From Roseovarius sp. MMSF_3350 (lineage in GTDB: Bacteria > Pseudomonadota > Alphaproteobacteria > Rhodobacterales > Rhodobacteraceae), in assembly GCF_030733425.1 (NCBI RefSeq), contig NZ_JASHIZ010000016.1, positions 1-64,000 of the forward strand: a DNA stretch of 64,000 bases. The letters are read 5' to 3'. The position numbers and the translations under genes are program-made. The notes beneath the pieces are model-generated. The model searched no databases, was not told where the DNA came from, and saw only the letters and a list, made by a program, of their open reading frames with translations. How positions within the stretch are numbered: position 1 is the stretch's first letter; each line of letters opens with the position of its first letter. Shown in pieces: positions 35,613 through 45,546 of the stretch.

Positions 35613-36995
35613 TCAGCTCTTGTGCATCAGGATCATCTTTTCCTGCGTCATGTCGCGCATGGTGTAGGGGATGCCGCCGGTGCCGTATCCCGATTCCCTG
35701 CGACCGGCGAAGGGCATCCAGTCGGTTCGGAAGGCCGTCGGATCGTTGATCATGACCGCCGAGGCATCGAGACGGTTGGCCGCGCGCATGGCGATGTCGA
35801 TGTCCTGCGCGAAGATGCTGGCCTGGAAGGCGGTGGGCAGGGCGTTGGCACGGCGGATGGCGTCGTCGACATCTGCGAAGCGGTTGACCGCCACGACGGG
35901 GCCGAAGACCTCCAGCCTGGACACCTTCGCCTCGACAGCCGGATCGAGCAGCACCGCGGGCCTCAGGGTGGTTTCGGACAGGCGTTCACCGCCGGTCGCG
36001 AGAACCGCCCCGCCCGATACCGCCTCCGCGATCCATTCCGCGACTCGCTCAGCCTCGCGGGGCTGGATCAGCGGCCCGACCTCGGTATCCTTCAGCGCCG
36101 GATCGGCGGTGCGCAGCTTCTCGACGCGGGCGACCAGACGTTGCGTGAAATCGTCTGCGATGGCGTCGTGAACGTAGATGCGCTGTGTCGACACGCAGAC
36201 CTGGCCGGCGTGGTAGTAGCCGCCCTTGACGATCGGTTCGATGACCTTGTCGAGATCCGCGCTGCGGTCGATGATCGCCGGTGCCGCGCCGCCGTGTTCC
36301 AGCGCCGAACGCGTGCCCGGCGCGAGCTTGCCGTGCAGCGACCAGCCGACCTTGGCCGAGCCGATGAAGCTCAGAAATGCGACCCGGCTGTCAGTGGCCA
36401 GTTTCTCGGCAAGCGCGTTGTCCTGGGTGACGAAAGTCTGACACCAGGGCTCGGGCAAACCCGCCTCGTGGACGAGGCCCACAAGGTCGAGACAGGACAG
36501 CGGAGTCGCGCTTGCCGGTTTCACGATCACGGGACAACCCGTTGCGATGGCCGGCACAACCTGGTGGACGATCAGGTTCAGCGGGTGATTGAAGGCGGAG
36601 ATCGCCGCGACGATGCCGATGGGCTCTTTCGTGGTGAAGGCCCAGCGATCCTCGGCCGCCGCCGACAGGCCCATCGGGATCTCCCGGCCGGCAAAGTTGC
36701 GCAGTTCATCGGCGGCGTTGCGAACACCATCGATGGCGCGGTTGGTCTCGACAATGGCATCGGGCAGCGGTTTGCCCCCCTCACGGGCGATCTGCAGGGC
36801 AAGGTGGTCGCGTCGGCCCTCCATCAGCCCGGCCAGCCTGTGCAGAACCGCGATCCGCTGATGAGGCTTGAGCCAGCCGTCGCGATCCCGGAAAATGAGG
36901 TCGGCGGCTTGCAGCTTGCGCTCCAGCGCGGCGGCATCGTCTGTTTCGATCTGTGCGATCTGCGCACGATCGAACGCTTGCACGACGGTCAACAT
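35613..36995 (-). CDS. Aldehyde dehydrogenase family protein
   Basis: 460 aa from the ATG at 36995, which has AAGGAG seven bases upstream; an open frame continues to 37232 but lies inside the next gene. The catalytic Cys is in HAGQVCVSTQRIYV (about residue 270), the general-base Glu in ALEHGGAAPAI (about 236) and the NAD-binding GSAKVGWSL near 215. It oxidises an aldehyde to an acid with NAD(P). It follows the ThDP enzyme gene by 52 bp on the same strand, so it may act on the aldehyde made by that enzyme. Confidence 0.9.
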   Translation of the reverse strand: MLTVVQAFDRAQIAQIETDDAAALERKLQAADLIFRDRDGWLKPHQRIAVLHRLAGLMEGRRDHLALQIAREGGKPLPDAIVETNRAIDGVRNAADELRNFAGREIPMGLSAAAEDRWAFTTKEPIGIVAAISAFNHPLNLIVHQVVPAIATGCPVIVKPASATPLSCLDLVGLVHEAGLPEPWCQTFVTQDNALAEKLATDSRVAFLSFIGSAKVGWSLHGKLAPGTRSALEHGGAAPAIIDRSADLDKVIEPIVKGGYYHAGQVCVSTQRIYVHDAIADDFTQRLVARVEKLRTADPALKDTEVGPLIQPREAERVAEWIAEAVSGGAVLATGGERLSETTLRPAVLLDPAVEAKVSRLEVFGPVVAVNRFADVDDAIRRANALPTAFQASIFAQDIDIAMRAANRLDASAVMINDPTAFRTDWMPFAGRRESGYGTGGIPYTMRDMTQEKMILMHKS

Positions 36996-37047
36996 TCTCG
37001 ATCTCCTTGCCTGTTGCTGGTCCATGCTCTGCACTGGCGAACGCGGG

Positions 37048-38703
37048 TCATGAACATTCCACATCCGGCCTGCGGTTGCGCAATTCGTCGACAAGAACCC
37101 GGGTGTTTTCCGAGTAGTCGATCGGGACGTCGACCAGATGAACACCGCCACCGGCGAAGGCGGCCTCGAGCGTCGGCGCCAGCTCTTCGATCGCGCCGAC
37201 CCGGGAGCCTTTTGCGCCATAGGCCTCGGCATAGTGGACGAAATCGGGGTTGTTGAAGCTCATCCCGAAATCGGGAAAACCGTCGACCGACTGCTTCCAC
37301 CGGATCATCCCATAGGCGCTGTCATTGAGGATCACGACGACAAGGTTCAGCCCCAGCCGCACCGCCGTTTCCATCTCCTGCGAGTTCATCATGAACCCGC
37401 CATCGCCACAGACGGCCATCACCCTGCGGTCGGGATGAAGCATGGCCGCCATGATCGCCGAGGGAAGGCCCGCCCCCATCGTCGCGAGCGCATTGTCGAG
37501 CAGCAGCGTGTTGGCGACATGGGTGCGGTAATTGCGGGCGAACCAGATCTTGTACATGCCGTTGTCGAGGCAGACGATGCCGTCTTCTGGCATGACCTGC
37601 CGCACTTCGTGGACAAGACGTTGAGGCGTCACCGGAAAGCGGTCCTCCTCGGCGCGGTCATTCAGCCGAGCCAGAATTCTCTGGCGCAGTTCGACGACCC
37701 CATCGTCGGACGGCACTTTGCCCTCGAGCCGGTCTCCGAGACCGTCGACAGACGCGCCGATATCGCCGATCACCTCGATATCCGGGTGGTAGACCTGTTC
37801 GACCGTCGCTGATTCATAACCGATATGGACAACCTTGGGCCCGCCCTCGGCCTTCATCAGGAAGGGCGGCTTTTCGATCGTGTCGTGGCCGATGGCCACA
37901 ATCAGATCGGCCCGTTCTATGGCCTCGTGAACATAGTCCCCCTCCGACAGCGCGGCGGTTCCCACGTAAAGGTTGGAGCCGCCGTGCACGGCACCCTTGC
38001 CCATCTGCGTGTTGAAGAAGGGCAACCGGGTGCGCGCGATGAAGCCGGAAAGCGGCTCGATCAGCGCGGGCCGGTTGCCCGCCGCGCCGATCATGACCAG
38101 GGGCTTCTGGGCGGCAAGGATCATCTCGGCCGCGCTGTCGAGCGCGGCAGCCCCAGCGAGGGGCCGGTGCTGCGAATGGCGGGGAATGACGGCGGCGTTC
38201 TCGGCATCCGCGGCCGCCACGTCCTCCGGAAGTTCGAGATGCACCGGGCCCGGCCTTTCCTCGGCCGCGACCCGAAACGCGTCACGCACCGTCGCGGGAA
38301 TGGCCGCCGGGCTCAGGATCTGGCGTGTCATCTTTGTCAGCGGCTTCATCGAGGCGACGATATCGACGATCTGGAACCGGGCCTGCTTGGCGCTCATCAC
38401 CGGCTTCTGCCCGGTGATGAGAATCATCGGCATGGCGCCCAGATGGGCATAGGCCGCGCCGGTCGACAGGTTCAGGGCGCCGGGGCCCAACGTGGCGAGG
38501 CAAACGCCGGGCCTGCCGGTCAAGCGCCCATGCGTTGCCGCCATGAAGGCCGCCGCCTGCTCGTGCCGTGTCAGGATCAGCTCGATCTTGGAGGTGCGCA
38601 GCGATTCCACGATGTCGAGGTTTTCCTCGCCGGGGACGCCGAAGACCCGGTCAACCCCCTCGTTTTCCAGCGCTGCGACAAACAGGTCCGATCCTTTGGG
38701 CAT
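37048..38703 (-). CDS. ThDP-dependent enzyme, acetolactate synthase large-subunit-like
   Basis: 551 aa with the three domains of the family. The catalytic Glu is in LTRHEQAAAFMA (about residue 48) and the ThDP/Mg motif is GDGGFMMNSQEMETAVRLGL through LNDSAYG (about 435-465). It resembles the AlsS-like or oxo-acid-decarboxylating branch that works without a regulatory subunit; no small subunit gene is present. Pairing with an aldehyde dehydrogenase hints at making and then oxidising an aldehyde, rather than branched-chain amino-acid synthesis. Exact substrate is unknown. Confidence 0.85.
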   Translation of the reverse strand: MPKGSDLFVAALENEGVDRVFGVPGEENLDIVESLRTSKIELILTRHEQAAAFMAATHGRLTGRPGVCLATLGPGALNLSTGAAYAHLGAMPMILITGQKPVMSAKQARFQIVDIVASMKPLTKMTRQILSPAAIPATVRDAFRVAAEERPGPVHLELPEDVAAADAENAAVIPRHSQHRPLAGAAALDSAAEMILAAQKPLVMIGAAGNRPALIEPLSGFIARTRLPFFNTQMGKGAVHGGSNLYVGTAALSEGDYVHEAIERADLIVAIGHDTIEKPPFLMKAEGGPKVVHIGYESATVEQVYHPDIEVIGDIGASVDGLGDRLEGKVPSDDGVVELRQRILARLNDRAEEDRFPVTPQRLVHEVRQVMPEDGIVCLDNGMYKIWFARNYRTHVANTLLLDNALATMGAGLPSAIMAAMLHPDRRVMAVCGDGGFMMNSQEMETAVRLGLNLVVVILNDSAYGMIRWKQSVDGFPDFGMSFNNPDFVHYAEAYGAKGSRVGAIEELAPTLEAAFAGGGVHLVDVPIDYSENTRVLVDELRNRRPDVECS

Positions 38704-38824
38704 TGTTTCAATCCATATTTTAACGGTTGCGACAGAGTTGACGAAAGATACATGCCAGCCCGTGCGATCGCCAGACCCGCGGCACGAGCCCCATACCCAA
38801 TCGCAGGTATCCCGAGGCTCTTCT

Positions 38825-39790
38825 TCATCCGCCCACTGTAAGGACGGCCTTGCCCACGAACTTCCGTTCCAGAAGGTCGCGCGCTGTCACATCGATCTCG
38901 GCCCACGGCGCGGTTTTTCCGATCACCGGTCGGAGACGTCCTTCGGAAAGCCGCCGCGCCAGATCGGCCAGAATGGCCGACCCGTCGGCCGCGGCCTCGG
39001 GCCTGGTCAACTCCTCGGGAAGGAAAAAGCCGTAGAGAACGGTGCCGCCAAACGCCTCGCCCGACTGTAGCCGGAAGCGGCGGGCGTCAAAGGTTGTGAG
39101 CGTGTCCTGCGACGCATCGCCAAAGAGAACACAGACACCGCGTGGTGCCAGCCACATCAGCGCTTGGCCTAGGAGCGGGCCTCCGACACCCTCCAGAATC
39201 AGGTCGTAGGGCCCTCCTTTCGCGCCTGCCTCGACGCCGACCGCGACCGCGTTCGCACCAAGGCTGCGCAGGAATTCCGCTTTCGAGGCATCCCGGGCGA
39301 AGGCCGTCACATGGGCGCCCGCAGCCGCGGCAAGCTGGATCGCGTACATGCCGACACCCCCCGTGGCCGCCGTGACGAGGACACGGCTTCCCGGACCGAT
39401 TGCCTTCTTCTGAAGCGCAACAGTCGCGGTCAGACCCGCAACAGGAAGGGTCGAGGCCGCTTCGAAGCTCACGTCGTCGGGGATCCTGGCCAGGCGGCGC
39501 CTCGGCACGGCGACACGTTCTGCCCAGCCACCACTCCATACCAGGCCCACCACGCGATCGCCCGGGCGGAACCCGGAGCCATCCGGGGCCGTCTGGACGA
39601 CGCCCGACAGATCCCATCCGGGTCGATCGCGGTCGGTCCCTTCGAGCAGCGCGCCGCGAACTTCACCATTGTTCAGCGAGATCGCGCGAACTGCGACGAT
39701 TGCCTCGTCCGGCCCCGCTGCCGGTTCCTCATGCTCAGCCAGAACAAGGCTGGCTTCCAGGCCACTCTTCGAAACGGTAACGGCTTTCAA
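38825..39790 (-). CDS. MDR family NAD(P)H-dependent oxidoreductase
   Basis: 321 aa from a TTG at 39790, with GGAG seven bases upstream; an ATG further upstream adds unlike residues. GWDLSGVVQTAPDG and VVGLVWSGGWAERV are the GroES-like part and LVTAATGGVGMYAIQLAAAAG near residue 140 the cofactor site. No zinc-binding Cys cluster is seen, so it is quinone-oxidoreductase-like. Predicted to reduce a quinone or enone. It is 38 bp downstream of the next MDR gene on the same strand, so the two are probably co-transcribed. Confidence 0.85.
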   Translation of the reverse strand: MKAVTVSKSGLEASLVLAEHEEPAAGPDEAIVAVRAISLNNGEVRGALLEGTDRDRPGWDLSGVVQTAPDGSGFRPGDRVVGLVWSGGWAERVAVPRRRLARIPDDVSFEAASTLPVAGLTATVALQKKAIGPGSRVLVTAATGGVGMYAIQLAAAAGAHVTAFARDASKAEFLRSLGANAVAVGVEAGAKGGPYDLILEGVGGPLLGQALMWLAPRGVCVLFGDASQDTLTTFDARRFRLQSGEAFGGTVLYGFFLPEELTRPEAAADGSAILADLARRLSEGRLRPVIGKTAPWAEIDVTARDLLERKFVGKAVLTVGG

Positions 39791-39828
39791 TGGGACACTC
39801 CTATATACCGCGTTGTGCCGGCCAATAA

Positions 39829-40812
39829 TCACCTTGGTCCGGCCGCACCATCGTCGACAATGGCGATCCCGATCTTGCCCCGAATGCCGTTGCGCGGACG
39901 CTCCAGATCGGCGTGGGCATCGGGGATACCGGCGAGAGGATAGACCTTTCCGACATGGGGTTTCAGCTGTCCGCGAGCCACGAGGGTCGCAAGCTCGTCA
40001 AGCTTCCCGCGGTTCTGCCGCGTGAAGACGAAATGGTAGCTGGCGTTGCGGCCCCAGGCCTCGATCAGGTTCTGCGGCTGGGCAATGTCGACGATGGAGA
40101 CGACCCGGCCGAGCTGGGCCAGCGCGTGCGGGCTGCGTTCGAGCGTGTCGCCGCCGATCGTGTCAAGGATGACGTCGACGCCAGCACCGTCGGTCTCGCG
40201 GTTGACGATGGCCACGTAATCTTCGGTGCGATAGTCGATCACCACATCGGCACCCAGGCTGCGCACGAAGTCGGCATCATAGCCCGAGGCGGTCGCGAAG
40301 ACGAACGCGCCCGTTGCCTTGGCCGCCTGCACCGCCACGTGCCCCACGCCGCCGGCCGCACCGTGGACGAGGATCGTTTCACCAAGGCGCAGGCCCGCGC
40401 GCGTGAACAACGCTTCCCAGACAGTACCGCCCACGAGGCTGAGGCTGGCCGCCTCCAGATGCGTGAGGCCAGCCGGTTTATGACCGACGATCGCCTCGCT
40501 CGCGACGTGGTACTCGGCATAGCTGCCGGGCCCGCCGAAAATCTGCGGTGTGTACCAGACGGCATCGCCGGGCTTGAACGCCGTTACGCCGGACCCGACG
40601 GCTTCGACAACGCCGGAAACATCATGGCCGGTAATTGCGGGCAACGGCACCAGGTCGGCATAGTCTCCGCGGCGCACCTGGTAATCGAGCGGGTTTATCG
40701 AGGTTGCGTGTACACGGACCAGCACCTCTCCGGCGCCAACCGCGGGGGTCTCGAATTCGGATAGCGAGAAAGCGTCGGGACCGCCGAACCGAGGGAGGCT
40801 AATAGCTTGCAT
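39829..40812 (-). CDS. NADPH:quinone reductase-like MDR protein
   Basis: 327 aa; GGAG lies seven bases before the [23 protein letters not shown] and [17 protein letters not shown] lie in the GroES-like domain, and [22 protein letters not shown] near residue 150 in the Rossmann domain, followed by [11 protein letters not shown]. This matches zeta-crystallin/quinone oxidoreductases that use NADPH for one- or two-electron quinone reduction. Structural zinc ligands are absent. It leads a two-gene run with the MDR gene at 38825. Confidence 0.88.
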   Translation of the reverse strand: MQAISLPRFGGPDAFSLSEFETPAVGAGEVLVRVHATSINPLDYQVRRGDYADLVPLPAITGHDVSGVVEAVGSGVTAFKPGDAVWYTPQIFGGPGSYAEYHVASEAIVGHKPAGLTHLEAASLSLVGGTVWEALFTRAGLRLGETILVHGAAGGVGHVAVQAAKATGAFVFATASGYDADFVRSLGADVVIDYRTEDYVAIVNRETDGAGVDVILDTIGGDTLERSPHALAQLGRVVSIVDIAQPQNLIEAWGRNASYHFVFTRQNRGKLDELATLVARGQLKPHVGKVYPLAGIPDAHADLERPRNGIRGKIGIAIVDDGAAGPR

Positions 40813-41320
40813 AATTTCACTCCAATTTCAGATGTACGCGAGGTGCCGCGAGAGGTGCAGGCGGTTCGGCCGGAGGCCAACATGCCAATCAGAGTAAGAG
40901 CCGCCTCTCCCTTCCTAGAAGGACATACCGAGAGGATGTGATCGGGCATGATTTGCTCCTTGAGACTTCACTGAAGCCGAACTTTGCCGCGCCAGCTTAG
41001 CAAAGGCTTCAGTTGCCCGCGGTGCGGAACTTGCTGGGGTTTAACCACACTTGCGGTTCAATCTGAGAACTCCGAGAAGTCAGCCCAATGGGGCTTCCCC
41101 CTCTTGCGCAGGCGTGGTGCCTGCCTCTGCTTTGACAGCATGACGGGGCTGAGCGCCTTGGTTGCCGCAGCCGCCGGAGGATCTGGCAGGTACGGACTCG
41201 AATGCCGACATCACCGCAGGAATGGCAACCTCTCGGCAGATCCAGCGACGCGGGGTCCGATTTCATTGGCTACGTTCAGGCTTCAGAGCCCCGCTCGCCC
41301 TCAGATGAAAGGATATGACC
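40813..41320. other. Long intergenic region without a supported gene
   Basis: About 508 bp between the divergent quinone reductase and isochorismatase copy 2. No recognisable domain, and no similarity to the corresponding flank of isochorismatase copy 1. It holds the two promoters; a ribosome site AAAGGA at 41308-41313 belongs to the isochorismatase. Confidence 0.45.
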
Positions 41321-41974
41321 ATGACCTTCCGCAACGGCCTCGACTCGCTTCTTCGTCCCGAAGATTCGGTTCTCGTTCTGATCGACCATCAGCCCTACCA
41401 ACTCGCCAACCTCAACAGCCACGACCCGCACATGGTCGTGAACAACACGACCGCCCTGGCCAAGGCGGCCAAGGTGTTCGGCGTGCCCACGATCCTGACC
41501 AGCGTGATCGCCGCCCGCGGCGGCGACATCTTTCCGCATGTCACCGAAGTCTTTCCCGACCAGGACGTCATCGATCGCACGACGATCAATACCTGGGAGG
41601 ATCCCAAGGTCGTGGATGCCGTCAAAGCGACCGGCCGAAAGCAGTTGATCATAGCAGGTCTCTGGACAGAGATCTGCGTGGCGATGCCCGCGCTGCAGGC
41701 CGCCGGTGAAGGCTGGGACGTGACGGTGATCACCGACGCGTCCGGTGGCACCTCGGTCGAGGCGCACGAGGTCGCGATCCAGCGCATGATCCAGGGCGGC
41801 ATCAACATGATGACCTGGCTGGCGCTTGCGTCGGAATGGCAGCGCGACTGGGCGCGGGCCGAGACGGCGACAGCGCTCAACGATGCCCTCAGGGATCATC
41901 TCGGCGGCAGCGCCATCGCCTATCTGTGGGAGCAGCAGTTGCTCAACACGCCGGTGCCGGGGGTCGCGGCCTGA
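41321..41974 (+). CDS. YcaC-type isochorismatase-like hydrolase, copy 2
   Basis: 217 aa. The ATG at 41321 has AAAGGA at proper spacing; the ATG at 41315 is too close to it. Catalytic Asp22 and Cys119 are conserved as in copy 1 at 17162-17815, and the proteins differ at only three positions. The near-identity ends exactly around the reading frame. It has a different ribosome site and promoter from copy 1, so the copies may respond to different signals. Substrate unknown; cytoplasmic. Confidence 0.88.
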   Translation: MTFRNGLDSLLRPEDSVLVLIDHQPYQLANLNSHDPHMVVNNTTALAKAAKVFGVPTILTSVIAARGGDIFPHVTEVFPDQDVIDRTTINTWEDPKVVDAVKATGRKQLIIAGLWTEICVAMPALQAAGEGWDVTVITDASGGTSVEAHEVAIQRMIQGGINMMTWLALASEWQRDWARAETATALNDALRDHLGGSAIAYLWEQQLLNTPVPGVAA

Positions 41975-41983
41975 CACGGGCGG
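41327..41983. repeat. Inverted duplicate, copy 2 (isochorismatase gene)
   Basis: Matches 17153-17809 on the opposite strand over 657 bp with about five mismatches. The remaining flanks are unrelated. Confidence 0.9.
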
Positions 41984-42319
41984 GTATGGCGCGGCCGGTT
42001 CGCAAGCGGATCGACCCGCGCCACCCCCTTCTCCAAGCCGGCATCAAGGCGCGTTGCCACACCGGTAGGATATAACCGACCACGGCGGCCGGCCAACCCA
42101 CCCGCAAGAATGGTGCCATTGCAGCAAGGTCTGCGACGCACCTTTGCCGGTGCCGGCTATCCTGCTCCTGCGGCCCGGTCCGGTTCGGACGGATCATGCC
42201 CTGAATCGATCGCGTATGTCGCTGACGAATGAATGAACATTGTGCCCCGCAGCCACCGCCGGCCCTGACCACGCGGCCCCCTGCGTGAACATCAAGTAAA
42301 CAGATAATGGACCCCGATC
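41975..42319. other. Intergenic region
   Basis: About 345 bp between isochorismatase copy 2 and the secreted hydrolase, same strand. No gene or clear terminator is visible; the first nine bases belong to the duplicated block. Confidence 0.45.
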
Positions 42320-43084
42320 ATGGACACTTTACAAACGCTTCTGATTTCCGGCGTCGTGGCGATTGGCGCTGCAGCCTTGCAGCCGGGCGTGGCGCGCGCC
42401 GATGTGACCAACATCGTTCTGGTGCATGGCGCCAATGTCGACGGCAGCACCTGGCGCGATGTGTATGACGACCTCACTGCAGACGATTACAAGGTCACGG
42501 TGGCGCAGATGCCGCTGACCTCCACCGAAGACGATATTGCCGCCGTCCAGCGCATCGTCGACATCCAGGACGGTCCGATGTTGCTGGTCGGGCATTCCTA
42601 TGGCGGCGTGGTGATCAGCGAAATTGGAGTTGACCCTGACGTGAGCGGCCTCGTCTACGTTGCGGCGTTCCTGCCCGATGCCGGAGAAAGCGGCGGCAGC
42701 CTGCTGGCCTCCATGCCAACCGAGTTCACTCCCGACAAGCTTACGGTCTTCGAAGATGGGCACTACCTGATCCATGAAGAGGCCTTCCTCTCGGTCGTCG
42801 GCAATGGGCTGTCCGAGGATGACGCCATCTACGTGGCCAGGTCGCAGGCCGCTTCCAACTCGGCGATCCTTGAATACCGGACAAGGTCGGCGGCGTGGAC
42901 CGAAAAGCCGAGCTGGTCGATCATCGCGACCCTCGACCGGACCATCGCGCCCGATCTGCAGCGTCAGATGTCGCAGCGGGCCGGCTCGACTGTCGTCGAT
43001 GTCGAGAACGGTCACATGTTGCCAATGACGAACCCTGCCGAAGTGGCGAATGTGATCCGACAGGCCGCCGAAGCGGTGGAATGA
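42320..43084 (+). CDS. Exported alpha/beta hydrolase
   Basis: 254 aa with an N-terminal signal peptide (about 1-28, ending GVARAD), so it is probably periplasmic. IVLVHGANVDGSTW is the oxyanion-hole strand, LLVGHSYGGVVISE carries the nucleophile Ser near residue 93, DRTIAP near 215 the acid and NGHMLPMTNP near 235 the His. It resembles esterase/EstC-like and methyl-jasmonate-esterase-like hydrolases, often found with stress genes in this lineage. Substrate is unknown. The catalase follows 166 bp later on the same strand. Confidence 0.85.
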   Translation: MDTLQTLLISGVVAIGAAALQPGVARADVTNIVLVHGANVDGSTWRDVYDDLTADDYKVTVAQMPLTSTEDDIAAVQRIVDIQDGPMLLVGHSYGGVVISEIGVDPDVSGLVYVAAFLPDAGESGGSLLASMPTEFTPDKLTVFEDGHYLIHEEAFLSVVGNGLSEDDAIYVARSQAASNSAILEYRTRSAAWTEKPSWSIIATLDRTIAPDLQRQMSQRAGSTVVDVENGHMLPMTNPAEVANVIRQAAEAVE

Positions 43085-43250
43085 ATCGGCTGACGAACGG
43101 CCGGCACGACATACCGAAGACAGCCGGCCTCTTAACGCGGTTGCCGATCTTCGAAATCTCTAAACGTAAGAGCAGCACCGGCACAGAGTTCGGAACGCGG
43201 CGCGCGTAACAAGCCGGCGACCAGCCTCGCCGGACCCTACAGGATTGACC

Positions 43251-44714
43251 ATGACCACCAAAGAAACACTGCCGCCCCGCCTGACGACCACCGCAGGCGC
43301 TCCTGTCGCGGACAACCAGAACAGCCTCACCGCCGGTCTTCGCGGCCCGGTTCTGATGCAGGACTGGCAACTGATCGAGAAATTGGCCCACCAGAACCGC
43401 GAGCGAATCCCCGAACGCGTTGTCCATGCCAAGGGGTGGGGCGCGCATGGCGTGTTGCGGATCACCGGCGACATATCGCACCTGACCTGTGCAGCCGCGC
43501 TCCAACCCCGTGCCGAGACGCCGATGATCGCGCGCTTCTCGACCGTGGCCGGCGAAATGGGAGCCGCGGATCATGAGCGTGACGTGCGTGGCTTCGCACT
43601 CAAGTTCTATACGCAGGAGGGCAACTGGGACCTGGTCGGCAACAATACCCCGGTCTTCTTCGTCCGCGATCCGATGAAGTTCCCGGACTTCATCCATACT
43701 CAAAAGCGCCACCCGCGCACCAACCTGCGATCGACCACCGCGATGTGGGATTTCTGGTCTCTCTCTCCCGAAAGCCTCCATCAGGTCACGATGCTCTTCT
43801 CCGACCGCGGCCTGCCCGTCAGCCCGGTTCACATGAACGGCTATGGCAGCCATGCCTACAGCCTCTGGACAAGCGGCGGCGCACGGGTCTGGGTCAAGTT
43901 CCACTTCAAGACCCGACAAGGGCATCGCCACTATACCAACGCCGAAGCGCGGGAAGTCGTGGGGCGCACCCGCGAAGGCTATCAGGAGGCTCTCTTCGGC
44001 GCGATCGAGGCAGGGGAGTTTCCGCAATGGACCGTGCAGGTGCAGATCATGACGCAAGCCCAGGCAGAGGCGTTTCCCTTCAACCCGTTCGACCTGACGA
44101 AGGTCTGGCCCCATGCGGAATTTCCCCCGATCGAGATCGGCGTGCTCGAGCTGAACCGAAACCCCGACAATTACTTTGCCGAGATCGAACAGCTTGCCTT
44201 CAGCCCCTCGAACGTGGTGCGCGGCATCGGCCATTCGCCGGACAGGATGCTGCAAGGCAGGATATTTTCCTATGCGGATGCCCATCGTTATCGGCTTGGC
44301 ACCCACTACGAAGCCCTGCCGGTCAACCGTCCGCACTGCCCGGTGCATCATTACCACAAGGACGGCGCCATGCGCTTCTTCGAGAACGCAACCAATCCGG
44401 ATGCCTATTACGAACCGAACAGCTTTGACGGCCCCCGGCAGGATCCGTCATTCGCCGAGCCTTTACTCGATCTGCAGGGTCCCGCCGGCCGGTTCGACCA
44501 TCGCGACAGCATCGATGATTTCACTCAGCCGCGCGCGCTGTTCCTGCTCTTCGACCAGGCGCAGAAGGCCCGGCTCTTCGACAACATCGCCGAGTCGATG
44601 CGCGGCGTTCCGGCGGACATAGCCGAACGGCAGATCGGGCTGTTCCAGCAGGTCCATCCCGAGTTCGGCGCGGGCGTCTGCGCGGCCCTGGATGAACTGG
44701 ACCCGCAATTCTGA
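43251..44714 (+). CDS. kat: Monofunctional heme catalase
   Basis: 487 aa, small-subunit catalase length. The distal His is in [14 protein letters not shown] (about residue 58), the distal Asn in [17 protein letters not shown] (about 130) and the proximal heme Tyr in [15 protein letters not shown] (about 340). The usual VHAKGAGA reads VHAKGWGA here. It splits hydrogen peroxide into water and oxygen. The ATG at 43251 has AGGA seven bases upstream. It converges on the second ABC operon. No OxyR gene is adjacent. Confidence 0.95.
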   Translation: MTTKETLPPRLTTTAGAPVADNQNSLTAGLRGPVLMQDWQLIEKLAHQNRERIPERVVHAKGWGAHGVLRITGDISHLTCAAALQPRAETPMIARFSTVAGEMGAADHERDVRGFALKFYTQEGNWDLVGNNTPVFFVRDPMKFPDFIHTQKRHPRTNLRSTTAMWDFWSLSPESLHQVTMLFSDRGLPVSPVHMNGYGSHAYSLWTSGGARVWVKFHFKTRQGHRHYTNAEAREVVGRTREGYQEALFGAIEAGEFPQWTVQVQIMTQAQAEAFPFNPFDLTKVWPHAEFPPIEIGVLELNRNPDNYFAEIEQLAFSPSNVVRGIGHSPDRMLQGRIFSYADAHRYRLGTHYEALPVNRPHCPVHHYHKDGAMRFFENATNPDAYYEPNSFDGPRQDPSFAEPLLDLQGPAGRFDHRDSIDDFTQPRALFLLFDQAQKARLFDNIAESMRGVPADIAERQIGLFQQVHPEFGAGVCAALDELDPQF

Positions 44715-44796
44715 TCGAACGTCCCTGCGGGCTGCGTTCTGACGGAAAGCCGCCTTCGGCACCGGCGCCTCGGCCCACCGGGCTGTCAACGGGCGC

Positions 44797-45546
44797 TCAA
44801 ACCCCTGTCCGGGCCAGAAACCGCCGGAGCCGCGCATCCTGTGGGGCATCGAAGATCTGTGCCGGTGTGCCCTGCTCCACGATCCTGCCGCTGTGCATGA
44901 ACAGGACACGGTCAGCGATCTCGCGGGCAAACTGCATCTCGTGGGTCACGATCAGGAGTGTCTGTTTCTGCGCCGCCACCCGACGCATCAGGTCGAGCAC
45001 CTCGCCCACCCACTCCGGGTCCAGCGCGGAGGTGGGTTCGTCGAACAGCAGCACTCCCGCACCCAGAGCCATGGCGCGGCCGATACCGACCCGTTGCTGC
45101 TGCCCGCCGGAAAGCGCCGCCGGATAACTGTCGGCCTTGTCCGCGAGGCCGGTCTCGGCAAGCACGTCCCGGGCGCGGGCAACGGCATCGGCCCGCGGCA
45201 GGCGCTGAACTGTCACCAGCGCCTCCATGATGTTCTCGAGCGCGGTCTTGTTGGCGAAAAGCGCGTAGTTCTGGAACACGAACCCGGTGCGCCGCCGCAG
45301 CCCGAGGATGTCGGACTTGCGCGCACGGGCGGCATCCACGGTCAGGTCGCCAATGGAAATCTGCCCCGCATCCGGCTGGTCAAGATAGTTGAGGCAGCGC
45401 AGCAGGGTCGACTTCCCGGTGCCCGAGGGCCCGATGATGACCACCCGTTCACCCGGAGAAACGTCGAGGTCGATGCCGTCCAGCACCGCCGCCCCGCCGA
45501 AGGTCTTGGTCAACCCCCTGACTGTCACGCCGGTCGTCGAACTCAT
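44797..45546 (-). CDS. Amino-acid ABC transporter ATP-binding protein
   Basis: 249 aa. Walker A GPSGTGKST (about residue 40), signature [18 protein letters not shown] (about 147), Walker [14 protein letters not shown] (about 167) and the switch His in IVTHEMQFA. GlnQ/HisP type. The ATG overlaps the permease stop by four bases (ATGA); upstream in-frame sequence belongs to the permease. It completes a substrate-binding, permease, ATPase operon. Confidence 0.93.
   Translation of the reverse strand: MSSTTGVTVRGLTKTFGGAAVLDGIDLDVSPGERVVIIGPSGTGKSTLLRCLNYLDQPDAGQISIGDLTVDAARARKSDILGLRRRTGFVFQNYALFANKTALENIMEALVTVQRLPRADAVARARDVLAETGLADKADSYPAALSGGQQQRVGIGRAMALGAGVLLFDEPTSALDPEWVGEVLDLMRRVAAQKQTLLIVTHEMQFAREIADRVLFMHSGRIVEQGTPAQIFDAPQDARLRRFLARTGV

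Noticed and set aside
35601..37256. A long plus-strand open frame over the aldehyde dehydrogenase
   Set aside because: Antisense shadow of an intact catalytic gene.
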